The notes under the pieces: model-generated | The model's input: only the letters and a program-made list of their open reading frames with translations | Told to the model about the DNA's origin: nothing | Database searches by the model: none | Position numbers and translations under genes: made by a program | Assembly: GCF_022788715.1 (NCBI RefSeq) | Contig: NZ_CP085167.1 | Location: forward strand, 2,176,001-2,240,000 | Source: Sulfitobacter sp. DSM 110093 | GTDB taxonomy: Bacteria > Pseudomonadota > Alphaproteobacteria > Rhodobacterales > Rhodobacteraceae | Length of the DNA stretch: 64,000 nucleotides | Direction of reading: 5' to 3' | In this document: piece by piece, positions 35,137 to 44,594 of the stretch | Numbering within the stretch: position 1 is the stretch's first letter | Layout: each line of letters begins with the position of its first letter

Positions 35137-36341
35137 GCCCTGCCGATCACCTCGGCCGCCGCTTGCAGCGCATCTTGCCCGTGCTCAATCTTTAACGCGC
35201 ACAGCCCAGCTTCGATGCCGCCAAGCAGCCCCATGATCATCTGGCCGTTCACGTGGCCCATATGGCCCAACCGGAAAAACCCGTGCCACGCGGGCTCTCC
35301 CGGCAGGGCCATGCCAAGACCGATGCCAAGTGTCAGTCCCAGATTTCCCTGCACCCAATTGCGCAACTCGGACGCATGGGGCGATTGAAGGCGCAGCGCT
35401 GTGACAGCATGGCTGCGCAGGTCCCGGTCATCGATATTCAGCCGCAGGCTTCCTTCCGCCGACCATGCTTCGCAAGCGGCCCAGACGGCGCGGGCAAGTG
35501 TCGCATGGCGCTGCCAGACCTGCTCAATCCCTTCTTCATGGATCAGATCAAGCGCGGCCCGCAGGCCGTAAAGGTGATGTGTGGGCGCGGTGCCACCGTG
35601 GTATTGATAAAACTGCTCTGCATGTGCACGCGGCGACCAATCCCAATAGCGGCTTACACGAGGCAACCGCGCGCGTGCGTCTTCGGCCCTATCGTTGAAA
35701 AAAACAAAAGCCATGCCCGGCGGCACCATCAGGCCCTTTTGCGACGCCGTGACCATGACATCGACGCCCCATGCGTCCATCTCGAACGTCTCGCAGCCCA
35801 ATGAGGCAATGCAATCGGCCATCAAAAGCGCGGGGTGGGCCTCGTCATCCAGCAGTCGGCGCAGGCCTGGGACATCGTTGCGCACCGAGCTAGAGGTGTC
35901 GACATGCACCGCCATCACCGCTTTGATTTGATGCGCGCTATCGCTGCGCAGCCGCTCGGCCACTCGCTCTAGGTCAATGGGCGCATTCCGGCCAAAATCG
36001 ATGATCTCAACCTCGGCCCCCAGCCCTGTCGCCATCTCGGCCCAGCCGTGGCCAAAACGCCCCGTGGCCAGCACCAACACATGATCACCGGGCGCGATGA
36101 CATTGCTTAGCGCCGCCTCCCATGCGCCATGGCCGTTGCTGATATACATCGCCACGTGATGATCCGTCCGCGCCACGCGCTTTAGATCAGCCGTCAGCCC
36201 CGGCATCATATCGACCAACTCGCCCTCATAGATATTGGGCGCGGCGCGGTGCATCGCGGTTAGCACGGCCTCGGGCATGACTGAGGGGCCGGGAATGGCC
36301 AGGTAAGAGCGCCCCGGGGCGATTTTAGATTGCGTTGTCAT
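35133..36341 (-). CDS. Class V aminotransferase (serine/alanine-glyoxylate type)
   Basis: This 402-aa PLP enzyme resembles serine-glyoxylate and alanine-glyoxylate aminotransferases, which transfer the amino group from serine or alanine to glyoxylate. It starts RSYLAIPGPSVMPEAV (substrate loop). ISNGHGAWEAALSNV is at about 67-81, VHVDTSSSVRND at about 145, the PLP aspartate in LLMADCIASLGC, and the Schiff-base lysine in VMVTASQKGLMVPPGMAF (about 202). The C-terminal GFFRLGHMGHVN is typical. It may belong to glyoxylate/C1 metabolism. ATG 36341 is taken as the start; no neighbour is co-directional. Confidence 0.9.
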   Translation of the reverse strand: MTTQSKIAPGRSYLAIPGPSVMPEAVLTAMHRAAPNIYEGELVDMMPGLTADLKRVARTDHHVAMYISNGHGAWEAALSNVIAPGDHVLVLATGRFGHGWAEMATGLGAEVEIIDFGRNAPIDLERVAERLRSDSAHQIKAVMAVHVDTSSSVRNDVPGLRRLLDDEAHPALLMADCIASLGCETFEMDAWGVDVMVTASQKGLMVPPGMAFVFFNDRAEDARARLPRVSRYWDWSPRAHAEQFYQYHGGTAPTHHLYGLRAALDLIHEEGIEQVWQRHATLARAVWAACEAWSAEGSLRLNIDDRDLRSHAVTALRLQSPHASELRNWVQGNLGLTLGIGLGMALPGEPAWHGFFRLGHMGHVNGQMIMGLLGGIEAGLCALKIEHGQDALQAAAEVIGRA

Positions 36342-36478
36342 GATATTAGCTGCCGTCTTGAAATTGCGTGACCAGTCTGCGGTCGGGCGCAGCTTACTGC
36401 CCGCGCGGCCGGGGTCAACACGCGAACGGACCTAAGGTAAGCCGCGCAGAAAATGGCCCCTAACCTCTCATAATCCGC

Positions 36479-36517
36479 GGCAAGCGGGGCTCAGCGCAGC
36501 CCGCGCGACCGCTTGCC
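36479..36517 (+). promoter_or_regulatory. Hairpin in the leader of the ABC exporter gene
   Basis: A 9-bp perfect outer stem (GGCAAGCGG with CCGCTTGCC) encloses an inner GGGCT/AGCCC stem. It ends 57 bases before the ABC exporter start codon. There is no T-tract, so a leader structure is more likely than a terminator. Function is unknown. Confidence 0.4.
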
Positions 36518-36574
36518 CTGCCTGCTTGGCTTTCGTACACCAAAGGGGACTGCCCAAAAGGATCAGGCACCGGA

Positions 36575-38431
36575 ATGAATGATGAAAGCTACACCTCCGC
36601 GCATTTGATGCGTTGGCTCTGGCGGGACTACCTGAAGAAGCACACCGGGCTGATGGTGATCGCGGTGATCTTCATGGTCATCGAAGGCTCAACCTTGGGT
36701 GTGCTGGCCAAGCTGATGGAACCGATGTTCGACCGCGTCTTTGTCGGCGGCGACCAAGGTGCGCTGGTTTGGGTGGGGCTGGTGCTGGTGGCGATCTTTG
36801 CGCTGCGCGCGCTGGCCACGGTGGTGCAGAAGGTGTTGCTGACCCGCGTGGCGCAGCGCACGGCGGCGGATCTGCGCATCGACCTGTTGGACCGGATGAT
36901 GCGCCAAGACGGGGCATTTCACCAAAACCACCCGCCCGGTTTTCTGGTGCAGCGTGTGCAATCAGATGTGAACGCGGTGGGCAATGTCTGGCGCGCGGTG
37001 ATTACAGGCGCGGGGCGCGACCTTGTGGGTCTGGTGATCCTTATGGGCGTCGCCATCGCAATTGATCCAATTTGGGCGCTGCTGGCGATGATCGGCGTGC
37101 CGCTGATGGTGCTTCCGGCCGCCATTGCGCAGCGTTTCGTCCGCGCCCGTTCGCGCGAGGCGCGCGATATAGGGGCCAGCCTGTCGACACGTTTGGATGA
37201 AGTCTTTCACGGCATCGTGCAGATCAAGCTGAACGCGCTAGAGGCGTATCAGGCCCGCCAATACCGCGAGTTAACGCGGGTTTTCATCCGCACCGAAGTT
37301 CGCGCCGCCTTTGGCAATTCCGCGATCCCGGCGATGATCGACATCATGTCCGGCATCGGTTTCATGGCCGTGATCGTCTACGGCGGGTCCGAGATCATCG
37401 CGGGCAACAAGACCATCGGTGAATTTATGACCTTCTTCACCGCGCTTGGGTTCATGTTCTCCCCCCTGCGCCGCCTTGGTGCAATTAGCGGCTTGTGGCA
37501 AATGGCCGCCGCCGCGTTGGAGCGGATTAAGGAGCTGCTCGACGCGCCCTTGCACCTCCGCAGCCCTGCCAAACCAGTGGCCGCACCGGATGGCCCGCCC
37601 GATATCGCGCTGCGCGACGTGTCGCTGTCCTATGGCGATTCCAAAGTGCTCAATGCGTTGAACCTTTCGGCCAAGGCTGGTGAGACGACCGCGCTTGTCG
37701 GTGCGTCTGGCGCGGGGAAATCGACAATCTTTAACCTGCTGACCCGGCTGGTTGACCCACAAAACGGCACGGTTCAGATCGGCGGTGTTGAGACCACGGC
37801 CCTCGCGTTGCCCGACCTGCGCGGCATGTTTTCGGTCGTGACCCAAGAGGCGCTGCTGTTTGATGAAACCCTGCGCGAGAATATCGTGCTGGGCCGCGAT
37901 GACGTGACGGATGAGGAACTCGATCGCGTGTTGAAGGCAGCCCATGTCGCCGACTTCCTGCCACAGCTTGAACAAGGGCTCGACACCCGTGTTGGCCCGC
38001 GCGGCTCTGCCCTGTCTGGCGGCCAGCGGCAGCGTGTTGTGATCGCCCGCGCCTTGTTACGCGACACGCCGATCTTGCTGCTGGATGAAGCCACCAGCGC
38101 GCTGGACGCGCAATCGGAGCAGGTCGTCCAAGACGCGCTTGACCGGCTGGCCAAGGGGCGCACCACCATCGTCATCGCGCATCGGCTCTCGACCATCCGC
38201 AGCGCGGATAAGATCGTGGTGATGGACCGCGGCCAAGTCACCGATGAAGGCACCCACGACGAATTGATGGAGCGCGGCGGCATCTATGCCGACCTTTACC
38301 GCCTGCAATTCCGCGACGGAAAGACGGTGTCGGATGCCCGCGGCTTGGGCGCTTTGACAGCAAAGCAGCGCCGCGAGAGGCTGCGCCAGCCCAATCTAAT
38401 ACAGCGCCTCGGGGCGCTGTTCTTTAACTAA
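36575..38431 (+). CDS. MsbA-like ABC exporter (fused permease and ATPase)
   Basis: This 618-aa half-transporter has six membrane helices in residues about 20-320, followed by the nucleotide-binding domain (about 340-590) with Walker A GASGAGKST, the signature LSGGQRQR, Walker B ILLLDEAT, and the H-loop IVIAHRLSTI. It would act as a homodimer exporting a lipid or drug; lipid A core flipping is possible by similarity to MsbA, but not shown. The gene's last codons form a terminator-like hairpin. ATG 36575 follows a structured leader. It is monocistronic. Confidence 0.9.
   Translation: MNDESYTSAHLMRWLWRDYLKKHTGLMVIAVIFMVIEGSTLGVLAKLMEPMFDRVFVGGDQGALVWVGLVLVAIFALRALATVVQKVLLTRVAQRTAADLRIDLLDRMMRQDGAFHQNHPPGFLVQRVQSDVNAVGNVWRAVITGAGRDLVGLVILMGVAIAIDPIWALLAMIGVPLMVLPAAIAQRFVRARSREARDIGASLSTRLDEVFHGIVQIKLNALEAYQARQYRELTRVFIRTEVRAAFGNSAIPAMIDIMSGIGFMAVIVYGGSEIIAGNKTIGEFMTFFTALGFMFSPLRRLGAISGLWQMAAAALERIKELLDAPLHLRSPAKPVAAPDGPPDIALRDVSLSYGDSKVLNALNLSAKAGETTALVGASGAGKSTIFNLLTRLVDPQNGTVQIGGVETTALALPDLRGMFSVVTQEALLFDETLRENIVLGRDDVTDEELDRVLKAAHVADFLPQLEQGLDTRVGPRGSALSGGQRQRVVIARALLRDTPILLLDEATSALDAQSEQVVQDALDRLAKGRTTIVIAHRLSTIRSADKIVVMDRGQVTDEGTHDELMERGGIYADLYRLQFRDGKTVSDARGLGALTAKQRRERLRQPNLIQRLGALFFN
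38401..38425 (+). terminator. Terminator-like hairpin inside the end of the ABC exporter gene
   Basis: An 8-bp stem ACAGCGCC/GGCGCTGT with a four-base TCGG loop is followed by TCTTT. All lies within the last ten codons, before the TAA at 38429-38431. Termination here would cut off the stop codon, so it may instead act with the next hairpin at 38439. Confidence 0.45.
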
Positions 38432-38438
38432 AAGGTAG

Positions 38439-38464
38439 GGGGCGCGCGAGAAATCTCGCGCCCC
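38439..38464. terminator. Bidirectional hairpin between the ABC exporter and glycosyltransferase genes
   Basis: Arms GGGGCGCG-CGAGA and TCTCGCGCCCC pair over 11 bases with a two-base bulge. It lies between convergent stop codons. On the minus strand a TTTT follows after a few bases, so it best serves the glycosyltransferase gene. Confidence 0.55.
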
Positions 38465-38472
38465 ATTTGCGA

Positions 38473-39156
38473 TCAAGAGCGGCGATAGCTCTGCGCAAGG
38501 TCTTCGGGGTTTGCGCCCATCGCATAGCGTGCCAGCGTCCAAAGGTTACGCCCGCCCCGACGCAACCACCCTTGGCGGCGGTATTTATCGGCGCTGGTCG
38601 TGGCCTGCCCATCCAAACGCTGCAACCGCCCCCGCAAGGCACGGGCCAGTGCGACATCCTCCATCAACGGCTGATCCGGATAGCCGCCCACGTCGTCATA
38701 AAGCGCGCGAGACAACAGCAACCCTTGATCGCCGTAAGGCAGGCCAAAGCCGCTGCGCAGGTTCGCCCAGACCGCCACCAATCGCGGCGCCAGCCCTCGC
38801 TGATCAAATTGCAAGCGGAACCACCCCGCAGCCCCCGCCCCGCGTGCCATGTGATCCTGCACCGCATCGGTCCAGCCCGGCGCCAGCACCGTGTCGGCGT
38901 GCAGTACCAGCAACCAATCGCCCCGCGCCGCCGCACATCCACGGCTCAGTTGTCCGCCCCGCGACGGCGTGCCTGAAACCACCTCGCCCCCCCAGCCTTC
39001 GGCCAATGCCTGCGTGCCGTCCGTCGATCCCCCATCGCTGACGATCACCTCGCGGATCAGCCCGGCCTGCAACCCTTCGACAAGGGCGGCAAGGCAGGCG
39101 GGCAGCGAGGTGGCTGCATTCAAGCTGGGAATAACGATAGAGATCGGCGCGCGCAT
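38473..39156 (-). CDS. Glycosyltransferase family 2, TIGR04283-like
   Basis: This 227-aa GT-A glycosyltransferase has SIVIPSLNAATSLPACL at the N-terminus, VSDGGSTDGTQALA (about 39-52, nucleotide-sugar Asp), LVLHADTVLAPGW (about 83-95, DXD-equivalent HAD) and PYGDQGLLLSR (about 139) with MEDVALARALR near 165. This pattern matches the group found next to radical-SAM/selenodomain clusters in other bacteria, but no such genes are here. Acceptor and donor are unknown. It is divergent from ygfZ by 64 bases. Confidence 0.87.
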   Translation of the reverse strand: MRAPISIVIPSLNAATSLPACLAALVEGLQAGLIREVIVSDGGSTDGTQALAEGWGGEVVSGTPSRGGQLSRGCAAARGDWLLVLHADTVLAPGWTDAVQDHMARGAGAAGWFRLQFDQRGLAPRLVAVWANLRSGFGLPYGDQGLLLSRALYDDVGGYPDQPLMEDVALARALRGRLQRLDGQATTSADKYRRQGWLRRGGRNLWTLARYAMGANPEDLAQSYRRS

Positions 39157-39220
39157 GGTTGCCCCTTTTGGATGGGTTTGTCAGGTTATATGTCATGGCC
39201 AGCAATCAAAGGACAACCGC

Positions 39221-39967
39221 ATGACCACGCGCCGCATTCTGCGCCTCTCCGGCCCCGACACCCGCGATTTCCTGCAAGGCATCGTGACCAATGACGTTGG
39301 CAAACTCGACCAAGGCCCGGTCTATGCCGCCCTGCTGACGCCGCAGGGCAAATATATGGCCGATTTCTTTCTTATTGCTGATGGCGATAGCGTTCTGCTT
39401 GATGTGGACGAAAGCCTTGGCGACATGCTCACCCAACGGCTGTCGATGTATAAGCTGCGCGCCAAGGTGACGATTGAGCCGACCGAGCTGCACCTCCATC
39501 GTGGCTCCGGCCCCGCACCCGAAGATGCCGTGGCCGACCCGCGTCACTCGGAAATGGGCTGGCGCGCCTATCGCGACACGCCGCAGACCGAGGACACGAC
39601 CGATTGGAACGCCCTGCGCGTGGCGCACCTGATCCCCGAAACTGGTGTGGAACTGACGCCTGATACGTTTATCCTCGAAGCCGGGCTTGATCGGATCAAC
39701 GGGCTCGACTTCCGCAAGGGCTGCTATGTTGGCCAAGAGGTCACGGCGCGGATGAAACACAAGACCGAATTGCGCAAGGGGCTGACACGGGTTGAGGTCA
39801 GTGGCAGCGCCGCACCGGGCACGGCGATCACGGCAGAGGGCAAACCGGCGGGCACGCTTTTCACCCAAGCGGGCGGTCAAGCGCTGGCGCATCTGCGCTT
39901 TGACCGCGCCAAAGGGCCGATGCAGGCCGATGACGCGCAGGTCACTTGGCCCGGCCCTGTCGCCTGA
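39221..39967 (+). CDS. ygfZ: Folate-binding protein YgfZ (tRNA modification / Fe-S maintenance)
   Basis: This 248-aa GcvT-like protein assists tetrahydrofolate-linked repair or assembly of certain Fe-S enzymes such as MiaB. The diagnostic KGCYVGQEVTARMKHK motif (conserved Cys) is at about 166-181, preceded by LEAGLDRINGLDFR. The N-terminus has the folate-domain GPDTRDFLQGIVTNDV. The frame is open far upstream, but ATG 39221 has AAAGGA ten bases ahead and starts at the family N-terminus. It is convergent with efp, with a terminator between. Confidence 0.92.
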   Translation: MTTRRILRLSGPDTRDFLQGIVTNDVGKLDQGPVYAALLTPQGKYMADFFLIADGDSVLLDVDESLGDMLTQRLSMYKLRAKVTIEPTELHLHRGSGPAPEDAVADPRHSEMGWRAYRDTPQTEDTTDWNALRVAHLIPETGVELTPDTFILEAGLDRINGLDFRKGCYVGQEVTARMKHKTELRKGLTRVEVSGSAAPGTAITAEGKPAGTLFTQAGGQALAHLRFDRAKGPMQADDAQVTWPGPVA

Positions 39968-39981
39968 GCGCCCCACAACAA

Positions 39982-40007
39982 GAAAAAGCCCCGGCAAAAC
40001 CGGGGCT
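39982..40007 (-). terminator. Terminator of efp
   Basis: An 8-bp stem AGCCCCGG/CCGGGGCT with loop CAAAA. On the minus strand it is followed by TTTTTC, a good intrinsic terminator 28 bases past the efp stop codon. Confidence 0.85.
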
Positions 40008-40035
40008 GATCTAGCTCACGTTGGATGACGTTGCG

Positions 40036-40599
40036 TCAAGCGCGTTCTACATATTCCATGGTTTCGGTGTTCACCACGATCGCTTCGTCCTGCCCCACGA
40101 AGGGCGGAACAGAAATCTTTACACCGTTTTCCAGAATGGCCGGCTTGAAGGAATTCGCCGCTGTCTGGCCTTTGACGACCGGCTCTGTCTCGGCAATATT
40201 GCAGACCACTTTTTGCGGCAGACGGGCGTTCAGCGCTTCGGCTTCATGGTACTCGACCACGATCATCATGCCGTCTTGCAGGAAGGGGCGCGTGTCACCC
40301 AAAAGCTCGGCATCCAGCTGCACCTGCTCATAGGTTTCGGTGTCCATTACCACCAGCATACCGTCGTCTTCATACAGAAATTGCTGGTCTTTTTGCTCCA
40401 GCCGCACGCGCTCGACCTTATCGGCAGAGCGGAAGCGTTCGTTCAATTTGGAGCCGTTGCGCAGGTTGCGCATCTCGACTTGGGCAAAGGCACCGCCCTT
40501 GCCGGGCTTCACGTGATCGACCTTAACAGCCGCCCAAAGGCCACCGTTATGTTCAAGGACGTTTCCGGGGCGGATCTCGTTTCCGTTAATCTTGGGCAT
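40036..40599 (-). CDS. efp: Translation elongation factor P
   Basis: This 187-aa three-domain protein binds stalled ribosomes and helps form proline-proline peptide bonds. Domain I carries the loop [15 protein letters not shown] with the lysine that is beta-lysylated in other proteobacteria (about residue 34). Domains II and III follow, with [23 protein letters not shown] at the C-terminus as a family hallmark. The preferred start is ATG 40599 (MPKINGNEI), six codons inside the longest frame. epmA and epmB are not in the window. Confidence 0.95.
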   Translation of the reverse strand: MPKINGNEIRPGNVLEHNGGLWAAVKVDHVKPGKGGAFAQVEMRNLRNGSKLNERFRSADKVERVRLEQKDQQFLYEDDGMLVVMDTETYEQVQLDAELLGDTRPFLQDGMMIVVEYHEAEALNARLPQKVVCNIAETEPVVKGQTAANSFKPAILENGVKISVPPFVGQDEAIVVNTETMEYVERA

Positions 40600-40821
40600 G
40601 TGACAAAACCACGACATAAGGTTGATGATAAGATGTCTGGCTCTATATCGGGAGGGATGGTCCCCTGCAAGCGGGCGATATCCGGGCGTCGCTGTGACAA
40701 CTAGATATGCGCAAGCTGCATGGGTGGTATGCTAAATAGAGGTATCCGAATCAAAGGATATCCGTCATAAGGAGCGTCACGCCCGAATGACAAGAGCAAG
40801 AATAATCGAAAGGACGACGAG

Positions 40822-41142
40822 ATGAAAGATTTCGTTGATGGCACCGCTTTCAACAACGAGCAAGGCAACCGCGCACGCAAGCTCTTTGCTGCTGTGGTGC
40901 TTGCTGCTTTGGATGACGCAATTGCCGACGACAAGAAATATGGCAACGGCCCAGAACAGATCGCCCGCTGGGCCCGTTCGCGCGATGGCCGCGAAGTGCT
41001 GAGCTGCGCCGGGATCGACCCCAACGAGCGGGTCGTCGAAGGTCTGATGGAATTTGTGGGCAAAGGCGTGCGGACTTCCGTCGCCCTGTCGCGCGAAGAG
41101 TCCGAGCGTCGCAATGCCGCGCTTCAGGCCGAAGCCGCCTGA
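40822..41142 (+). CDS. Small conserved protein of unknown function
   Basis: This 106-aa soluble protein starts MKDFVDGTAFNNEQGNRARKL and is predicted mostly helical and acidic, with GPEQIARWARSRDGREVL in the centre and a Glu/Ala/Arg C-terminus. I believe such proteins recur in Rhodobacterales as an uncharacterised family (perhaps DUF6280), but I cannot confirm it here. AAAGGA with good spacing precedes the ATG, and a strong terminator follows the stop at 41168, so this is a real single-gene transcript. No motif suggests a function. Confidence 0.75.
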   Translation: MKDFVDGTAFNNEQGNRARKLFAAVVLAALDDAIADDKKYGNGPEQIARWARSRDGREVLSCAGIDPNERVVEGLMEFVGKGVRTSVALSREESERRNAALQAEAA

Positions 41143-41167
41143 GAATATCCGCCAAGCGGAGCAATTG

Positions 41168-41193
41168 ACGCAGCCTTCGGGCTGCGTTTTTTT
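41168..41193 (+). terminator. Rho-independent terminator
   Basis: A perfect 8-bp stem ACGCAGCC/GGCTGCGT with a stable TTCG tetraloop is followed by seven Ts. It ends the small conserved gene at 40822. Confidence 0.93.
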
Positions 41194-41215
41194 GTGTCTG
41201 CTGTTGGGGAGTCTG

Positions 41216-41794
41216 TCAGTCTGCTCCGAAAAAGAAGATCCAGTTGCGCAGGGCCAGCCCCTCGGCCAGCAGCAGCGCCAACGTCAGGCAAGAGAGCACC
41301 CAACCGGGCCTGCGCCACCACAGCGTAATGGCGGCAAGGGTGCTGACCAGCGCCTCAATCGGTGCGACCCAGGCCGCGCCGTGACGCACATCCCAATAAC
41401 TGACCGGGCTTTCGAATATCCACCCCGTCAGCGGCCAGAAATGCGCCCGCCCGTCATCGTGGTGCAGCGGCAGGTCGAATAGTAGATGCAGCAGCGCCGC
41501 CCCCGTCAGCGCCACGGCCCAGCCCGCCTGCTGCCAGACCGCCAGCGCCAACAGTGCCCCCCAGACGATGAATGAATTATCTATCGAAAAGACCGTCTGC
41601 CAGAGGTCCGAGTAGTAAAGCTCCCCAAAGACCATATGCCCCGGCAGCCCTTGGACATAGAGCGCAAAACCCGCCATCAGGTAGAGCGACAAGTCCGGCA
41701 GCAGCGCCCCGACAAGCGCCGCCCAGATCAACGGCTTGCCCCCCTCGCGCCCCATCACGGCAGCGCCCAAAAGCAAATGTGCAGGCGTGTTCAT
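41216..41794 (-). CDS. Membrane protein, YdjM/DUF457-like metal-dependent hydrolase fold
   Basis: This 192-aa polytopic membrane protein starts [16 protein letters not shown], with [10 protein letters not shown] near 37, [23 protein letters not shown] in the centre (about 102-124) and C-terminal helices ending WIFFFGAD. The early THxLL and later HxxxDxxxHHDD-type residues resemble the putative membrane hydrolase group containing YdjM. No activity is established for this group. ATG 41794 is preferred because AAGGGGAAAG precedes it; the ATG at 41818 would place that site inside the gene. Divergent from cobQ. Confidence 0.75.
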   Translation of the reverse strand: MNTPAHLLLGAAVMGREGGKPLIWAALVGALLPDLSLYLMAGFALYVQGLPGHMVFGELYYSDLWQTVFSIDNSFIVWGALLALAVWQQAGWAVALTGAALLHLLFDLPLHHDDGRAHFWPLTGWIFESPVSYWDVRHGAAWVAPIEALVSTLAAITLWWRRPGWVLSCLTLALLLAEGLALRNWIFFFGAD

Positions 41795-41854
41795 CGCGGC
41801 TCTTTCCCCTTGGATCATTTTGCGCCAGTTTGCGCGAAACAGGGGCAGAATGAC

Positions 41855-43312
41855 ATGACCAAAGCCATCATGATACAGGGCACCGGCAGTAATGTCGGCA
41901 AGTCGATGATCGTTGCCGGATTAATCCGCGCCTGCACACGGCGCGGGCTGCGCGTGCGCCCCTTCAAACCGCAGAACATGTCCAACAACGCCGCCGTCAC
42001 CGAGGACGGAGGCGAGATTGGCCGCGCCCAGGCCTTGCAGGCCCGTGCCGCTGGCGTGGCCCCGCATACGGACATGAACCCGGTGCTGCTGAAACCTCAA
42101 AGTGCGACCGGCGCGCAAGTCGTGGTGCAGGGCAAGATCGCGGGCCAGCAAGAGGCGCGGGAGTTTGGACGCAACAAAGCCAGCCTGATGCCCGCCGTGC
42201 TACAGTCCTTTCACCGCTTGGCCGAAAGCTGCGACCTAATCGTGATCGAAGGCGCGGGTTCCCCGGCAGAGACCAACCTGCGGGCGGGCGATATCGCCAA
42301 TATGGGTTTCGCCCGCGCCGCCGGGGTGACCGTGGTGCTGATGGGCGACATCGACCGTGGCGGGGTGATCGCGCAGATCGTCGGGACGCAGGCGGTGCTA
42401 GATGCCGAAGACAACGCGCTGATCCGCGGCTTTGCCGTCAATAAATTCCGCGGCGACCGCAGCCTCTTTGATGCAGGTCGCGACGACATCGCCGCGCGCA
42501 CCGGCTGGCCGAGCCTTGGCGTGATCCCTTGGTGCGACGCCGCCCACCGCCTGCCCGCCGAAGATGTGATGGATCTGCCCGCCCGCGCCCGCTCGGGCGG
42601 ATCGGGCTGCGTCATCGCCGTGCCACGCCTGCCGCGGATCGCCAATTTCGATGACCTCGACCCATTGGCCGCCGAGCCGGGGGTCGACCTGCGAATGATC
42701 ATGCCCGGCAGCCCCCTGCCCGCCGAGGCCGATCTGGTGCTGATGGTCGGCAGCAAATCGACAATCTCCGACCTCGAAGCCTTCCGCGCCGAGGGCTGGG
42801 ACATCGACCTTGCCGCGCATATCCGACGGGGCGGTCATGTGCTGGGGCTTTGTGGTGGCTATCAGATGCTGGGCAAGACGATCACCGATCCGCAGGGCAT
42901 CGAAGGCCCGGCGGCGCAGGTCGCGGGGCTGGGGCATCTGGACGTTGAAACCACGATGGCCCCGCTGAAACATCTGTCCGAGAAAAGCGGCCAGCACCCC
43001 GCCAGCGGCACCGCGCTTACGGGTTATGAAATTCACATCGGCGAGACCACCGGCCCCGATTGCGCCCGCGCGTGGCTCAGTTTCGACGCCACGCCCGAGG
43101 GCGCGGCCTCCCCCTCGGGCCGGGTGCAGGGCTGCTATATGCATGGGATTTTCAGCTCAGACGCCTTTCGCCGCGCCTACCTCGGCGGTTTTGGCGTGAC
43201 CTCATCGCTGGACTTTGAGAGCGGCGTGGATGATGCGCTCGACGCGCTGGCCGATCATGTCGAGACATATATGGATGTCGACCTGTTCCTCTCCCTCGCG
43301 GCAGAGGTCTAG
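41855..43312 (+). CDS. cobQ: Cobyric acid synthase
   Basis: This 485-aa enzyme amidates four side chains of adenosylcobyrinic acid a,c-diamide in vitamin B12 synthesis, using glutamine and ATP. The N-terminal P-loop-like [17 protein letters not shown] (about 7-23) binds [16 protein letters not shown] follows at about 41, and the C-terminal glutaminase has the nucleophile Cys in [11 protein letters not shown] (about 332) and His in GCYMHGIF (about 430). The start at ATG 41855 has AGGGGCAGA upstream. No other cob genes lie in the window, so it is split from the main pathway cluster. Confidence 0.95.
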   Translation: MTKAIMIQGTGSNVGKSMIVAGLIRACTRRGLRVRPFKPQNMSNNAAVTEDGGEIGRAQALQARAAGVAPHTDMNPVLLKPQSATGAQVVVQGKIAGQQEAREFGRNKASLMPAVLQSFHRLAESCDLIVIEGAGSPAETNLRAGDIANMGFARAAGVTVVLMGDIDRGGVIAQIVGTQAVLDAEDNALIRGFAVNKFRGDRSLFDAGRDDIAARTGWPSLGVIPWCDAAHRLPAEDVMDLPARARSGGSGCVIAVPRLPRIANFDDLDPLAAEPGVDLRMIMPGSPLPAEADLVLMVGSKSTISDLEAFRAEGWDIDLAAHIRRGGHVLGLCGGYQMLGKTITDPQGIEGPAAQVAGLGHLDVETTMAPLKHLSEKSGQHPASGTALTGYEIHIGETTGPDCARAWLSFDATPEGAASPSGRVQGCYMHGIFSSDAFRRAYLGGFGVTSSLDFESGVDDALDALADHVETYMDVDLFLSLAAEV

Positions 43313-43336
43313 GCTGGAGAGCGCGGCCCTCCAGCC
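43312..43336. terminator. Hairpin between convergent cobQ and adhC genes
   Basis: A perfect 8-bp stem GGCTGGAG/CTCCAGCC with a nine-base loop begins at the last base of the cobQ stop codon and ends seven bases before the adhC stop codon. There is no clear T-tract on either side, so it is a weak or Rho-assisted terminator or transcript end. Confidence 0.5.
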
Positions 43337-43342
43337 CGAGGC

Positions 43343-44458
43343 TTAAAACTCGACGACCGCGCGGATTGATTCACCTTTGTGCATCAATTCAAAACCTTCG
43401 TTGATCTGATCGAGCGTCAGCTTATGGGTAATCATAGGGTCGATCTCGATCTTGCCGTTCATGTACCAATCAACGATCTTGGGCACATCCGTCCGCCCCT
43501 TGGCCCCGCCAAAGGCGGTGCCGCGCCAAACACGCCCGGTCACCAGTTGGAAAGGCCGCGTCGAGATCTCGGCCCCCGCAGGTGCCACGCCGATGATGAT
43601 GCTTTCGCCCCAGCCCTTGTGGGCACATTCCAACGCGTCGCGCATGACCTTAGTGTTGCCGGTCGCGTCAAAGGAATAATCCGCGCCGCCTTTGGTCACC
43701 TCGACCAGATGCGCCACCAGATCGCCCTCGACGTTCTTGGGGTTCACGAAATCGGTCATCCCGAAATAGCGCCCGACCTCTTCTTTGTCGTCGTTAAGAT
43801 CAACACCGACGATCTGATCCGCGCCCGCCATCCGCAGGCCTTGGATCACGTTCAACCCGATACCGCCTAGCCCAAAGACCACGCAGCGGGCGCCCAGTTC
43901 GACCTTAGCGGTGTTGATTACCGCGCCGATGCCTGTCGTGACACCACAGCCAATGTAGCAAATCTTATCAAACGGCGCGTCTTTGCGGACCTTGGCCAGC
44001 GCGATTTCCGGCACCACGGTGTGATTGGCGAAGGTCGAGCAGCCCATATAGTGGTGGATCGGCGTGCCATCGAGCATCGAAAACCGCGTTGTGCCATCGG
44101 GCAGCAAGCCTTGGCCTTGGGTCACGCGAATTTTTTGACAGAGGTTGGTTTTGCCGCTGAGGCAATACTCACACTCCCGGCATTCTGGCGTGTAGAGCGG
44201 GATGACGTGGTCGCCCGGCTCCAGCGTGGTCACGCCTTCGCCCACTTCCAACACCACGCCCGCGCCTTCATGGCCAAGGATCGCGGGGAAGATGCCTTCG
44301 GGATCGTCGCCCGAGCGGGTGAATTCATCGGTATGGCAAAGGCCGGTCGCCTTGACCTCGACCAAGACCTCGCCACGTTTCGGTCCTTCGAGGTTCACCT
44401 CCATGATTTCAAGCGGTTTGCCAGCTTCGACAGCGACGGCGGCACGGGTTCTCATCAT
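43343..44458 (-). CDS. adhC: S-(hydroxymethyl)glutathione dehydrogenase (class III alcohol dehydrogenase)
   Basis: This 371-aa zinc enzyme oxidises the formaldehyde-glutathione adduct to S-formylglutathione with NAD, and can reduce S-nitrosoglutathione. It has catalytic zinc ligands in GLCHTDEF and GHEGAGVV, the structural-zinc Cys cluster CRECEYCLSGKTNLC (about 94-108), and the NAD fold GLGGIGLNVIQG (about 193-204). GGAG precedes ATG 44458. The S-formylglutathione hydrolase gene is not adjacent. Sarcosine oxidation by the soxB enzyme is one formaldehyde source in this genome. Confidence 0.94.
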   Translation of the reverse strand: MMRTRAAVAVEAGKPLEIMEVNLEGPKRGEVLVEVKATGLCHTDEFTRSGDDPEGIFPAILGHEGAGVVLEVGEGVTTLEPGDHVIPLYTPECRECEYCLSGKTNLCQKIRVTQGQGLLPDGTTRFSMLDGTPIHHYMGCSTFANHTVVPEIALAKVRKDAPFDKICYIGCGVTTGIGAVINTAKVELGARCVVFGLGGIGLNVIQGLRMAGADQIVGVDLNDDKEEVGRYFGMTDFVNPKNVEGDLVAHLVEVTKGGADYSFDATGNTKVMRDALECAHKGWGESIIIGVAPAGAEISTRPFQLVTGRVWRGTAFGGAKGRTDVPKIVDWYMNGKIEIDPMITHKLTLDQINEGFELMHKGESIRAVVEF

Positions 44459-44594
44459 GGGTCTCTCCTTCGAGGTTAATCACCTGAGTCTATATGGAGC
44501 ATGGCCGTATCAAAAGTCCATTTCAGAAAGCGGCGCAGCTCACGATGCGCCGCGCGATGAGTGGCTATGCGCGATATGCTGATCGAATGGCGCC

